DNA from: Motilibacter peucedani
GTDB lineage: Bacteria > Actinomycetota > Actinomycetes > Motilibacterales > Motilibacteraceae
Length of the DNA stretch: 64,000 nt
Assembly (NCBI RefSeq): GCF_003634695.1
Contig: NZ_RBWV01000010.1
Coordinates: 434,001 to 498,000, forward strand
Direction: 5' to 3'
The notes under the pieces were generated by a model. The model ran no database searches and had not been told where the DNA came from. It saw nothing but the letters and a program-made list of their open reading frames with translations. A program made the position numbers and the translations under genes. Of the stretch, positions 1-8,250 are shown one piece after another (positions within the stretch are counted from its first letter, which is position 1; each line of letters opens with the position of its first letter).

Positions 1-135
1 GCGCTGCTCGGCCAGCTCGCGGCCGTGCTGCCCGGCGACCAGATGCCCGCCGGGCTCGTGCTCGACGCGAGCGTCCAGGCCGACGGGGCTACTCGGCTGA
101 GCGCAGCGACTCGTGCGACCAGCGCAGCGAGCTGA
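1..135 (+). CDS. 3' end of an unidentified gene (partial)
   Basis: Frame 1 is open from the window edge to a TGA at 133-135. Its codons end almost without exception in G or C over the first 87 bases, which is the coding pattern of this genome, so it is read as the tail of a real gene entering from the left. Only 44 residues are visible, Ala- and Leu-rich, with no motif I recognise. Its last 47 bases lie under the 3' end of the oppositely oriented EAL-HDOD gene. The product cannot be named. Confidence 0.5.
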   Translation, partial: ALLGQLAAVLPGDQMPAGLVLDASVQADGATRLSAATRATSAAS

Positions 136-1348
136 GGTAGGCCGAGGAGAGCTCGCCCACGTCGATGCCGTGGGAGCGGGCCGCGCCGAGGTCGTGGCGC
201 TCGTGGCCGAGCACCACCTCGAGCACGGCGCGCTCGGGCGTGGGCTCGCCGCGCAGGCCGTCGGCGAGGGACCCCTCGAGCGGGATCTGGGTGAGCAGGT
301 CGGCGCCGCTCATCCCCAGCAGGCCGGCGACGCCCTCGAGGATCCCGAGCGTGAACGCGGTGTCGGGGCTCGCCCGCGGCACGCGGTCGGCGAGCAGCTG
401 GCAGGCGCGGGCCCGCGCGGTCACGGCCTCGATGTCGGAGCCGCCCGAGCCGGCCGCGACCGTCGAGACGCTCAGCAGCATCACCCAGGCACGGAGCTGC
501 GCCAGGCCCACCCGCACCATCGCCTCGCGCAGCGAGCCGATGCTGCGGTTGGCCGCCGAGCCGGCCGAGTTGGCGACCCGCAGCAGCTTCCAGGTGAGGG
601 CGGGGTCCTGGGCGACCAGGCGCTCGACGGCGTCGAACTCGACGGCCGGGTCGGCCAGCGCCGCGAGCAGCTGCACGGCGGCGAGCTGGGCCGGCGCGAG
701 AGTCTGGGTCGTCATGGTCTGCGGGCGGCCGAGGTGGTAGCCCTGGAACAGCTCGAAGCCGAGCGCCCGGCAGCGCTCGAGCATCGCGGCGTCCTCGATC
801 TTCTCGGCGAGGAGGACGGCGCCGTGGCCCGCCGACACGCCGGCGACGCGGACGACCTCGTCCCACGTGGTCTCGAGCACGTCGACCTTCACGTAGTCGG
901 CGAAGGGCAGCAGCGGCTCGGTCTCGGCGCAGAGCACGAAGTCGTCGAGCGCGATGCGGTAGCCGGCCGCCTTGAGCCGCTCGACACCGGCGAGCAGCTC
1001 GTCGTCGACGACCAGGGACTCGAGGATCTCGAGCACCGCCACGTCGGGGGAGAACGGCACGGGCAGCTCGCCGACCGCAAAGGCGCGGCTGAGGTTCACG
1101 AACCCCCGGCGGCCGCCCAGCAGCAGCGAGGCGTCGAAGTCGGCGAAGGCGGCGACGATGACGGCCGTGGTCGCCCGGTCGGCGTCGGCCGTGGCCACCT
1201 GCGCGGCCGAGGCGTCGGTCGCCGAGCGGAAGAGCAGCTCGTATGCCTGCAGGGTGCCGTCGGCGTCGTAGATGCCCTGGCGCCCGACGTGCACGGGTAC
1301 GCCGGTGGCAGTCTCGCTGGTGGCTGCCCGGGCGCTCTTCTGTGCCAT
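89..1348 (-). CDS. EAL-HDOD two-domain signalling protein
   Basis: 419 residues. The N-terminal half is an EAL domain of the YuxH type, associated with cyclic di-GMP turnover or binding: YELLFR (the EAL position), FVNLS, LEILES, LDDF, VKVDV, AEKIE and FQGYHLGRP are all visible, so most metal and substrate ligands are kept although EAL itself reads ELL. The C-terminal half (from about residue 210) is an HDOD domain, with LLRVANSAG and a conserved helix after it. Proteins with this pairing usually act in signalling or motility control; whether this one cleaves c-di-GMP is unknown. The ATG at 1348 was chosen because the EAL domain starts shortly after it; an in-frame GTG three codons upstream is possible. 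It overlaps the partial gene at the window edge tail to tail. Confidence 0.85.
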   Translation of the reverse strand: MAQKSARAATSETATGVPVHVGRQGIYDADGTLQAYELLFRSATDASAAQVATADADRATTAVIVAAFADFDASLLLGGRRGFVNLSRAFAVGELPVPFSPDVAVLEILESLVVDDELLAGVERLKAAGYRIALDDFVLCAETEPLLPFADYVKVDVLETTWDEVVRVAGVSAGHGAVLLAEKIEDAAMLERCRALGFELFQGYHLGRPQTMTTQTLAPAQLAAVQLLAALADPAVEFDAVERLVAQDPALTWKLLRVANSAGSAANRSIGSLREAMVRVGLAQLRAWVMLLSVSTVAAGSGGSDIEAVTARARACQLLADRVPRASPDTAFTLGILEGVAGLLGMSGADLLTQIPLEGSLADGLRGEPTPERAVLEVVLGHERHDLGAARSHGIDVGELSSAYLSSLRWSHESLRSAE

Positions 1349-1398
1349 GGGCCTCACGTCGGCCGCGAGGGCGCGCTCCTGAGGAGAACGCTGCCGGA

Positions 1399-2295
1399 TC
1401 AGCGCGCCTGCAGCAGCCCGCGGCGGCGCAGCACGAGCCGCTCGACCGGGGCGAAGATCGCCAGCTCGACGACGATGCCGACCACGAGGATGCAGAGCAC
1501 GCCGGAGAAGACCCACGGCAGGTCGTTGAGGTCGCGCCCGTTGTTGAGGAACGAGCCGAGGCCGAGCTTGATGTCGCTCGTGCGCACGATGAGCTCGGCG
1601 GCCATGAGCGAGCGCCACGAGAACGCCCAGCCCTGCTTGAGCCCGGCCATGTAGCCCGGCAGCGCCGCGGGGAGCACCACGTGCCAGACCGCGCGCAGGC
1701 CGCGGGCGCCCAGCACCCGGCCGACCCGCAGGTAGAGCGGGGGCACCTGGTCGACGCCGGCGAGCAGGCCGTTGGCGATCGAGGGCACCGCGCCGAGCAG
1801 GACGACGGTGAGCATCGCCTTCTCGGTCAGGCCGAACCAGATGACGGCCACCGGCACCCAGGCGACCGAGGGCAGCACCTGCAGGCCGGTGAGCAGCGGG
1901 CCGAAGCCGGCGCGGACGAACCTCACCTGCGCGAGCAGGACGCCGAGGACGGTGCCGACCAGCAGCGCGAGCAGGAAGCCGACCAGCGCGCGCTCGAGGC
2001 TGCCCTGGAACGCCTCGGGGATGGTGCCGAGCTGCCACTGGTGCCGGAAGCTGCTCCAGACGTCGGCCGGACCGGGGAAGACGTTGGAGCCCGGCCGGAA
2101 CGCGGCGACGTAGACGTTCCAGACGACGAGCAGCCCGACGGTGACGGCGACCGGCGGGAAGGCGGCGGTGGAAGCGCGCCGCCACCACGGCGCCCGGCTC
2201 TCCGCCTCGGTCGCCAGCGCGTCGAGGCCTGCCTCCAGCCGGTCGTCCTCAGCACTCACGGGCGCGCCTCGCAGGATCTCTTCATCGACGGACAT
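1399..2295 (-). CDS. ssuC: Sulfonate/nitrate-type ABC transporter permease (SsuC-like)
   Basis: 298 residues with about six membrane segments and the permease loop (LGARGLRAVWHVVLPAALPG) that docks on the ATPase, as in the SsuC/TauC/NrtB family. It would form the membrane channel of an importer for organosulfur compounds. The substrate is inferred from the next-door sulfur assimilation genes, not from the permease itself. The ATG at 2295 overlaps the end of the ATPase gene by 14 bases, so the two are probably translationally coupled. A longer reading frame exists upstream, but it lies inside the ATPase gene. Confidence 0.88.
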   Translation of the reverse strand: MSVDEEILRGAPVSAEDDRLEAGLDALATEAESRAPWWRRASTAAFPPVAVTVGLLVVWNVYVAAFRPGSNVFPGPADVWSSFRHQWQLGTIPEAFQGSLERALVGFLLALLVGTVLGVLLAQVRFVRAGFGPLLTGLQVLPSVAWVPVAVIWFGLTEKAMLTVVLLGAVPSIANGLLAGVDQVPPLYLRVGRVLGARGLRAVWHVVLPAALPGYMAGLKQGWAFSWRSLMAAELIVRTSDIKLGLGSFLNNGRDLNDLPWVFSGVLCILVVGIVVELAIFAPVERLVLRRRGLLQAR

Positions 2296-3085
2296 CGAGG
2301 GGCTCCTCGGTTCGGGACGATCCTGCACCGTTGGCGCTGGCGTGGCGACGGATCTCGGCGCTGAGGTGCTCGGTGATCTCACCGGCGAGCCGGGAGACGC
2401 CCTCGGACTCGATGCGCCGGGGCTGCGGGAGGTCGACCTGCCACTCGCGCAGCACCCGCCCGGGGCGCGAGGAGAGCAGCACGACGCGCTGACCGAGGCG
2501 TACGGCCTCGCGCACGTTGTGGGTGACGAAGACGACTGCGAGCCCGGTCTCCTCCCACAGCCGCACGAGCTCGGTGTGCAGCGCGTCGCGGGTGATGGCG
2601 TCGAGCGCGGAGAACGGCTCGTCCATGAGCAGGACCTGGCGTTGCTGGGCCAGCGCCCGGGCCAGGGCCACGCGCTGGCGCATGCCGCCTGACAGCTCGT
2701 GGGGCCGCTTGCCGTAGGCGCCCTCCAGCCGCACGAGGCCGAGCAGGCGCTCGGCCTCGGTGCGGCGCTCGGAGCGGCCCATCCCGCGCAGGCGCAGAGC
2801 TAGCTCGACGTTGCGCCCGGCGGTCAGCCAGGGGAAGAGCCCGCCCTCCTGCGGCATGAGCGCGGCGCCGTCCCCGGCCACCGCGATCGAGCCGGCGCTC
2901 GGCTCGTCCAGGCCCGCGATCAGCGAGAGCAGGGTCGACTTGCCGCACCCGGACGCGCCGAGCAGCGCCACGAACTCGCCCGGCGCCACGTCGAGCGAGA
3001 CGCGGTCGAGCGCGAAGACGGCGGAGGCCCCGCGGCCGAAGGCCTTGCGGACGTCCTTCACCGACACGACGGGTGCGGCAGTCAT
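2282..3085 (-). CDS. ssuB: ABC transporter ATP-binding protein (SsuB-like)
   Basis: 267 residues, the usual length for SsuB/TauB. Walker A GASGCGKST, Q-loop MPQEGGLF, signature LSGGMRQRV, Walker B LLMDEPFSALD and the switch histidine in VFVTHNVREA are all intact. It powers import by the neighbouring permease. A strong ribosome site (GGAGGAG) stands just before the ATG. The gene is third in the leftward sulfur block, 12 bases after the binding-protein gene. Confidence 0.9.
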   Translation of the reverse strand: MTAAPVVSVKDVRKAFGRGASAVFALDRVSLDVAPGEFVALLGASGCGKSTLLSLIAGLDEPSAGSIAVAGDGAALMPQEGGLFPWLTAGRNVELALRLRGMGRSERRTEAERLLGLVRLEGAYGKRPHELSGGMRQRVALARALAQQRQVLLMDEPFSALDAITRDALHTELVRLWEETGLAVVFVTHNVREAVRLGQRVVLLSSRPGRVLREWQVDLPQPRRIESEGVSRLAGEITEHLSAEIRRHASANGAGSSRTEEPLDVRR

Positions 3086-3097
3086 CTGGTCTCCTCC

Positions 3098-4225
3098 TCA
3101 GACGCCGAGACCGGCGGCGTCCACCGCAGGCTCGCCGTGCTCCTGCAGCACCTGGTCGAGCAGGCGCAGGTCGTAGATGCCGGAGAGGTCCGGCGGGTCG
3201 AGCAGGCCGGCCGAGACCGCGTTCTGCGCCGACTGCTTGAGCGAGCTGGCGATCGGGTCGTCGGTCACCGCGATGTTCTTCCAGGCGGCGTCGAGGACGT
3301 CCTGCTCGAGGGCCTTCCCGGAGATGTCGGGGTCGGCCAGCTGGGCGTTGACGTCGGCCTTCGCCTTGTCGGGGTTGGCCTTGATCCAGGCGGTGGTCTC
3401 GACCTGGCCCTCGAGCAGCTTCTTGACGGTGCCGGGGTACTTGTCGAGGAACTCCTGCGACACGACCAGGTGGGTCGTGACGAACTTCCCGGCGGGCCAC
3501 AGCGTCTTCTCGTCGACCAGCACCTTCGCGCCGGCCTCGATCACCAGGCGCGAGGCCCAGGGCTCGGGCAGCCAGGCGCCGTCGATCGCGCCGGCCTGGA
3601 ACTGCTGGAGGGTCGTCGCGTTCTCGGCGTTGATGATCGAGACGTCGCCCTTGCCCGACACGGGCACCTTGAGCCCGTGGGTGTTGAGGAACGCGCGGAG
3701 CGCGACGTCCTGGGTGCCGCCGAGCTGCGGGGTGGCGAGCTTGGCGCCCTTGAGCTGGGCGACCGAGGTGATCGAGGGCTTGACGACCAGGGCGGCTCCG
3801 CCCGAGGTGGCACCGGCGATGATGCGCAGCAGCTTGCCCTTGCTCTTGACGTAGCCGTTGATCGCGGGGTTCGGGCCGAGGTAGGCCGCGTCGAGCGAGC
3901 CGCCCGTGATCGCCTCGACCGCGGCAGGGCCGGCGTTGAAGATCTTGGTGGAGATCGTCGTAGAGCCAAGGGCCTTGGCGTAGATGCCCTCCTTGAGCCC
4001 GACCAGCGGCGTGGCGTGCGTGACGTTGCCGAAGAAGCCCAGGCGCAAGGTCTTCGACTCCGCGAGCGGGGCGGCGGAGTCGGTCGTGGAGGCGGCGGCC
4101 GGGGTCGAGGCCGACGAGCCGGACTGCGGCTTCGAGTCGGCGCTGGCGCAGGCGGCCAGCGCCGAGACCAGGGGGACGGCGGCGGCGAGGGCGAGCGTGC
4201 GTCGCCAGCGGGTCGTGCGGGTCAT
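3098..4225 (-). CDS. ssuA: ABC transporter substrate-binding lipoprotein (SsuA-like)
   Basis: 375 residues. The N-terminus has an Arg-rich start, a hydrophobic core and a lipobox ending ALAAC (Cys near residue 26), followed by a Ser/Ala-rich tether, so it should be a membrane-anchored lipoprotein. The rest matches the SsuA/NMT1 periplasmic-binding fold, with LRLGFFGNVTHA early on and the phrase GAIDGAWLPEPWASRL, typical of aliphatic sulfonate, taurine or nitrate binding proteins. First gene of the importer, with 134 bases and an inverted repeat between it and cysH. The ligand is inferred to be a sulfonate from context. Confidence 0.88.
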   Translation of the reverse strand: MTRTTRWRRTLALAAAVPLVSALAACASADSKPQSGSSASTPAAASTTDSAAPLAESKTLRLGFFGNVTHATPLVGLKEGIYAKALGSTTISTKIFNAGPAAVEAITGGSLDAAYLGPNPAINGYVKSKGKLLRIIAGATSGGAALVVKPSITSVAQLKGAKLATPQLGGTQDVALRAFLNTHGLKVPVSGKGDVSIINAENATTLQQFQAGAIDGAWLPEPWASRLVIEAGAKVLVDEKTLWPAGKFVTTHLVVSQEFLDKYPGTVKKLLEGQVETTAWIKANPDKAKADVNAQLADPDISGKALEQDVLDAAWKNIAVTDDPIASSLKQSAQNAVSAGLLDPPDLSGIYDLRLLDQVLQEHGEPAVDAAGLGV

Positions 4226-4249
4226 GGAGTGGCCCTTCGCGAGGTGCTA

Positions 4250-4290
4250 AGTTGACTGGACGGGTCAGGTTTGAACTCGCCCAGTCTACT
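4250..4290 (-). promoter_or_regulatory. Promoter with operator-like inverted repeat before ssuA
   Basis: Read on the minus strand, a -10 like TAGACT (4288-4283) sits in the first arm of a 10-bp inverted repeat, AGTAGACTGG (4290-4281) and CCAGTCAACT (4259-4250). The arms match at nine of ten positions and are separated by 21 bases. The placement across and just after the -10 suits a repressor site. No known regulator is assigned. Confidence 0.35.
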
Positions 4291-4359
4291 GAAGTGGTGT
4301 GGTTGGAGCGCCAGACCTGCTGGCCGCCGTGTCGTCGTGCTCATCGGGAGAGGAGGGGC

Positions 4360-5085
4360 TCAGAGGTGGATGCCGCACTCGGACTTCGCCGAGCCTGCCC
4401 AGCGCCCGCTCCGGGCGTCCTCGCCGGGCTCGACGCGACGGGTGCAGGGTGCGCAGCCGATGGAGGTGTAGTCGTCCCACACCAGCGGGTTGACCAGCGT
4501 GCCGTGGGTGGCGGCGTAGGCCTCGACGTCTGCGGCGCTCCAGCGGGCCAGCGGGCTCACCTTGACCTTGCCGCGCTTGGCGTCGAACCCGACCACGGGG
4601 GTGAGGGAGCGCAGCGGGGACTCGTCACGGCGTACACCGGTGCCCCAGGCGTCGTAGTCGCCGAGCGCGGCGTCGAGCGGCGCGACCTTGCGCATCGAGC
4701 AGCAGAGGTCGGGGTCGCGGTCGTGCAGGCGGGGGCCGTAGGCCGCGTCCTGCTCGGCGACGCTGAGCATCGGCAGCAGGGTGCGCACGCGCACGTCGTA
4801 GACCGCGTCGACCGCGTCACGAGTGCCGAGCGTCTCGGCGAAGTGGTAGCCGGTGTCGAGGAACAGCACGGTGATGCCCGGCACCACGCGCGAGGCGAGG
4901 TGGGAGAGCACGGTGTCGGTGCCCATCGAGCCGGTGACGGCGAAGCGGTCGCCGAAGGTCTCGGCGGCCCAGCTCAGCACCTGCTCGGCGGAGGCGTCCT
5001 CCAGCTCGCGGCCGGCGGCCAGCGCGAGCTCGCGCAGCTCCTCGGGCGTGCGCAGGCCGCTGTGGGCGTCTGCAGCGCAGGTCAT
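4360..5085 (-). CDS. cysH: Assimilatory adenylylsulfate (APS) reductase
   Basis: 241 residues. Reduces APS to sulfite with thioredoxin. The adenylyl-binding loop FAVTGSMGTDTVLSHL and LFLDTGYHFAET are present. Two cysteine pairs, DLCCSMRK and GCAPCTRR, would bind the [4Fe-4S] cluster that marks APS rather than PAPS reductases, and the catalytic tail is SECGIH. The ATG at 5085 has a textbook ribosome site (GGAAGGAGG) and overlaps the stop of the zinc-ribbon gene as ATGA. No ATP sulfurylase gene follows, so APS synthesis must be encoded elsewhere. Confidence 0.93.
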   Translation of the reverse strand: MTCAADAHSGLRTPEELRELALAAGRELEDASAEQVLSWAAETFGDRFAVTGSMGTDTVLSHLASRVVPGITVLFLDTGYHFAETLGTRDAVDAVYDVRVRTLLPMLSVAEQDAAYGPRLHDRDPDLCCSMRKVAPLDAALGDYDAWGTGVRRDESPLRSLTPVVGFDAKRGKVKVSPLARWSAADVEAYAATHGTLVNPLVWDDYTSIGCAPCTRRVEPGEDARSGRWAGSAKSECGIHL

Positions 5086-5258
5086 CGGGCCTCCTTCCCT
5101 GCTGAGTCGGCACTGATCGCGAGCAACTGGACCTCGAAGACCCGACGGCACGCGCCGCACGTCCACGCTCGGGGACTCGCCTCCGACGGGCGGAGGTCCT
5201 CCTCGGCGCAGTAGGGGCAGTGGAAGACCACTGCCCGCTCGTCGGGTGCAACGCTCAT
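5082..5258 (-). CDS. Small zinc-ribbon protein between sir and cysH
   Basis: 58 residues with two CxxC knuckles, CPYC (residues 14-17) and CGAC (34-37), the layout of a small zinc ribbon, followed by a short hydrophobic tail. It starts within the stop of the sulfite reductase gene (ATGA) and ends within the start of cysH (ATGA), so it is clearly part of the operon and translated with it. From memory, short ORFs sit in the same place in other actinomycete sulfate-reduction operons, but I cannot name a function. A metal- or redox-related accessory role for Sir or CysH is a guess from position. Confidence 0.75.
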   Translation of the reverse strand: MSVAPDERAVVFHCPYCAEEDLRPSEASPRAWTCGACRRVFEVQLLAISADSAGKEAR

Positions 5259-6931
5259 GTCAGGTCGGCTTCTTCCGCCCGGGCGACCCAGGCGGCGAAC
5301 GCCTCGTCGCCCTGGCGCTGCTGGGAGAAGCGGGTGGTGACCCGCTCGATGTAGTCGGGCAGCTCCTCGGCGGTGACCTTGAGCCCGCGCAGCTTGCGCC
5401 CGAAGCCGGCGTGCAGCCCGAGCCCGCCGCCCAGGTGGACCTGGAAGCCGTCGACGTGCTCGCCGTCGGCGCCGGTCATGACCATGCCCTTGAGCCCGAT
5501 GTCGGCGGTCTGGGTGCGCGCGCACGCGTTGGGGCAGCCGTTGAGGTGCACCGAGAGCGGGGCGTCGAACTCCGGCATGCGCCGCTCGAGCTCGTCGATG
5601 ACCGCGCTGGCGCGCGCCTTGGTCTCGACGATCGCCAGCTTGCAGAACTCGATGCCGGTGCAGGCCATCGTGCCGCGGCGGAACGAGGACGGCCGGGCCG
5701 GCAGGTCGAGCGCGGCGAGGGCCGCGACGAGCTCCTCCACGCGGTCGCCGGGGACGTCGAGGACGAGCAGGTGCTGCTGCGGGGTGAGCCGGACCCGGTC
5801 GCTGCCCACCGACTCGACCAGGTCGGCGACCTGCCCGAGCAGGGTGCCGTTGACCCGGCCGGTGCGGGGGGCGACGCCGACGTAGAAGAGGCCGTCCTTC
5901 TGCGGGTGGACGCCGATGTGGTCGCGCTCGTCGGCGCGCGGGGGCGTCGGAGCCGGCCCGTCGAGCATCGGGCGGTGGAGGTACTCGGTCTCCATCACCT
6001 CGCGGAAGCGCTCGACGCCCCAGTCGGCGACGAGGAACTTCAGGCGCGCCCGGTTGCGCAGGCGGCGGTAGCCGTAGTCGCGGAACACCGAGACGACCGC
6101 GGCCCAGACCTCGGGCACCTCGTCGAGCGGGACCCACGCGCCGAGCCGCTTGGCGAGCATCGGGTTGGTCGAGAGACCGCCGCCGACCCACACGTCGAAG
6201 CCGGGGCCGTGCTCCGGGTGCTCGACGCCGACGAACGAGACGTCGTCGAGCTCAGGTGCGACGTCCTGGCGGGGTGAGCCGCTGACCGAGGTCTTGAACT
6301 TGCGGGGGAGGTTCGAGAACTCCGGGCTGCCGATGTAGCGGCGCCGGATCTCCTCGAGCGCGGGGGTGCCGTCCAGGATCTCGTCGGCGGCGATGCCGGC
6401 GACCGGCGAGCCGAGCATGGTGCGCGGGGTGTCGCCGCAGGCCTCGGTCGTGATCAGGCCGACCAGCTCGAGCCGCGCCCACACCTCAGGCATGTCCTCG
6501 ATGCGGATCCAGTGGTACTGGATGTTCTGCCGGTCGGTGATGTCGGCGGTGCCGCGGGCGAAGTCGGTGGAGATGCCCGCCAGCACCCGCAGCTGGGCGA
6601 GGCTCAGGCCACCGCCGTCGATGCGCACCCGCAGCATGAAGTACTCGTCGTCGAGCTCGGCCGGGTCGAGCGTGGCGGTCTGGCCACCCGGGATGCCCTG
6701 GCGGCGCTGGGTGTAGAGCCCCCACCAGCGCATCCGGCCGCGCAGGTCCTGCCCGTCGATCGACTCGAAGCCGCCGCGCGCGTAGACGTCGAGGATGCGG
6801 GCGCGCACGTTGAGGCCGTCGTCGTCGCGCTTGACCTGCTCGTTGGCGTTGAGCGGCGTGCGGTAGCCGAGGGCCCACTGGCCCTCGCCCTTCTTGCGCC
6901 GCGGAGTGGTCGACGGCTGTGCAGGCGGCAC
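5255..6931 (-). CDS. sir: Ferredoxin-dependent sulfite reductase (SirA type)
   Basis: 558 residues. Reduces sulfite to sulfide using siroheme and a [4Fe-4S] cluster. Ferredoxin-type half-domains are seen at DITDRQNIQYHWIRIED and RLTPQQHLLVLDVPG. The four cluster cysteines lie in ACTGIEFCKLA and NGCPNACART. The call as sulfite rather than nitrite reductase rests on cysH and the sulfonate importer downstream. The GTG at 6931 is preferred because GAAGGAA lies about nine bases before it; an ATG 15 codons upstream is less likely. A Cys-ended leader peptide is encoded 150 bases upstream. Confidence 0.92.
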   Translation of the reverse strand: MPPAQPSTTPRRKKGEGQWALGYRTPLNANEQVKRDDDGLNVRARILDVYARGGFESIDGQDLRGRMRWWGLYTQRRQGIPGGQTATLDPAELDDEYFMLRVRIDGGGLSLAQLRVLAGISTDFARGTADITDRQNIQYHWIRIEDMPEVWARLELVGLITTEACGDTPRTMLGSPVAGIAADEILDGTPALEEIRRRYIGSPEFSNLPRKFKTSVSGSPRQDVAPELDDVSFVGVEHPEHGPGFDVWVGGGLSTNPMLAKRLGAWVPLDEVPEVWAAVVSVFRDYGYRRLRNRARLKFLVADWGVERFREVMETEYLHRPMLDGPAPTPPRADERDHIGVHPQKDGLFYVGVAPRTGRVNGTLLGQVADLVESVGSDRVRLTPQQHLLVLDVPGDRVEELVAALAALDLPARPSSFRRGTMACTGIEFCKLAIVETKARASAVIDELERRMPEFDAPLSVHLNGCPNACARTQTADIGLKGMVMTGADGEHVDGFQVHLGGGLGLHAGFGRKLRGLKVTAEELPDYIERVTTRFSQQRQGDEAFAAWVARAEEADLT

Positions 6932-7286
6932 GCGGGAAGTTCCTTCGTCAGGGGTGGTGCACCGCGGCGCCGCCACTCTGCGGCCGACCGCGTGCGGCGC
7001 GAGCCGCTGTGCGGGGGAGGAGGTGCCTCAGGGCACGCGCAGTGCCCGTCAGCCGCGCAGGGGGGAGTGAGCCTGCCGTCTCAGCAGGGCAGACAGACCG
7101 CGCTCGACACGTGACCGAGGTCGACGTGGAGACGCGCCACGAGGCGCAGGCCTGTCATGCTCCCCAGAGTGCTCGCTCCGGCCCCGGAACGGCAACTCGG
7201 GTCCGCATGCTGAGACCGGCCGTCCACGACCGGCCGCGTGCGTGCGGCGGGCGGGTCAGGCACGGTGCTGTGGGTACCGTAGCGCT
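6932..7286. other. 355-base divergent intergenic region between sir and the YihY-like gene
   Basis: Contains the short leader peptide for the sulfur operon (minus strand, 7081-7158), the untranslated stretch from it to sir, a direct repeat GACCGGCCG at 7214-7222 and 7228-7236, and at the right edge a -10 box TACCGT (7275-7280) for the YihY-like gene. No other gene is apparent. Confidence 0.6.
7081..7158 (-). CDS. Sulfur operon leader peptide, Cys-ended
   Basis: 25 codons, ATG at 7158 to TGA at 7081. The peptide contains RLHVDLGHVSSAVC and ends in a second Cys just before the stop. The pattern R-x-H-V-D-L-x-x-V-(S/A)-S-A-x-C matches, as I recall, short 'putative leader peptides' found before sulfate and sulfite assimilation genes in streptomycetes and relatives. 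A GGGGAG run precedes the ATG but is too close for a good ribosome site, so translation may begin close to the transcript end. Ribosome stalling at the terminal Cys codons could report cysteine supply to sir-cysH. Function is inferred. Confidence 0.6.
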   Translation of the reverse strand: MTGLRLVARLHVDLGHVSSAVCLPC

Positions 7287-8210
7287 GTGTCGTCGGGTGC
7301 GCGGAGGGTCATCGCCGACACCGTGCGCGCCTGCTTCAAGTACCGCGTCACCGGGCTGGCCGCCGAGGCGGGATTCTTCGCACTGCTCTCGCTGCCCCCG
7401 CTGCTGCTGGGGCTCGTCGGCTCGCTCGGCTTCTTCGTGCGCCCGGTCCTCGGCGACGCGGTCGTGGCCGAGATCCGCAGCTCGATCGTGCGCGCGGCGT
7501 CCTCGGCGCTGAACCAGAGCACGGTCGACGACGTCATCGCCAAGACCTTCGACGACGTCCTCAACAGCAGCGGGCGCATCGACATCATCTCCGTCGGCTT
7601 CCTGCTCTCGCTGTGGTCGGGCTCGCGGGCCCTCAACGTCTACATCGACACCGTGACGATCATGTACGGCCTGGGCGGGCACCGCGGCATCATCCGCACG
7701 CGGGCGCTGAGCTTCACGCTGTACGTGCTCGCCCTCCTCGTCGGGTGCGCGGCCCTGCCGCTGGTGGTGGCCGGGCCCGGCCTGGTGGGCGACGCGCTGC
7801 CCCGGGGCTTCGGCGTCTGGGTCAACGCGGCCTACTGGCCGACGGTGCTGCTGCTGTGCGTGCTGTTCCTCGCGACGCTCTACCACTTCGCGGTGCCCGT
7901 ACGCGGTCGCTGGCGCCGCGACCTCCCGGGCGCCGGGCTCGCCGTCGCGCTCTGGCTCCTGCTCAGCTGGGTGCTCCGCACGGTCATCGCGGCGAGCGTG
8001 GGCGGCGCTTCGATCTACGGCCCGCTCTCGGCGCCGATCGTGGTGCTGGTGTGGCTCTACTTCCTCGCCATCAGCGTGCTCATCGGTGCTGCGTTCAACG
8101 CGGCGATCGACGCGGGCCGGCTGCGCGAGGAGCACCCCGAGGCGGCTGCTGCGCCGTCGGCGCCCGCGCTCGCCGAAAACCCGCTGACACCGGTGCACAC
8201 CGAGCGCTAG
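7287..8210 (+). CDS. YihY/BrkB family membrane protein
   Basis: 307 residues with about six hydrophobic helices. The start (TGLAAEAGFFALLSLPPLLLG) and later ALWLLLSWVLRTVIA and YGPLSAPIVVLVWLYFLAI match the YihY/BrkB family of inner-membrane proteins, once called ribonuclease BN; their real function is unsettled. The GTG at 7287 is chosen because a TACCGT -10 box ends six bases before it, which fits a leaderless transcript. The C-terminal 30 residues are Ala/Pro-rich and cytoplasmic. It is transcribed away from the sulfur operon. Confidence 0.85.
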   Translation: MSSGARRVIADTVRACFKYRVTGLAAEAGFFALLSLPPLLLGLVGSLGFFVRPVLGDAVVAEIRSSIVRAASSALNQSTVDDVIAKTFDDVLNSSGRIDIISVGFLLSLWSGSRALNVYIDTVTIMYGLGGHRGIIRTRALSFTLYVLALLVGCAALPLVVAGPGLVGDALPRGFGVWVNAAYWPTVLLLCVLFLATLYHFAVPVRGRWRRDLPGAGLAVALWLLLSWVLRTVIAASVGGASIYGPLSAPIVVLVWLYFLAISVLIGAAFNAAIDAGRLREEHPEAAAAPSAPALAENPLTPVHTER

Positions 8211-8250
8211 CGTCTCCCCGCCAGCGCAGCGACGACGAGAGGAGCCAGCC

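Noticed and set aside
6932-6976. ATG at 6976 as the start of sulfite reductase
   Set aside because: In frame, but the GTG at 6931 has a good ribosome site and the extra 15 residues do not look conserved.
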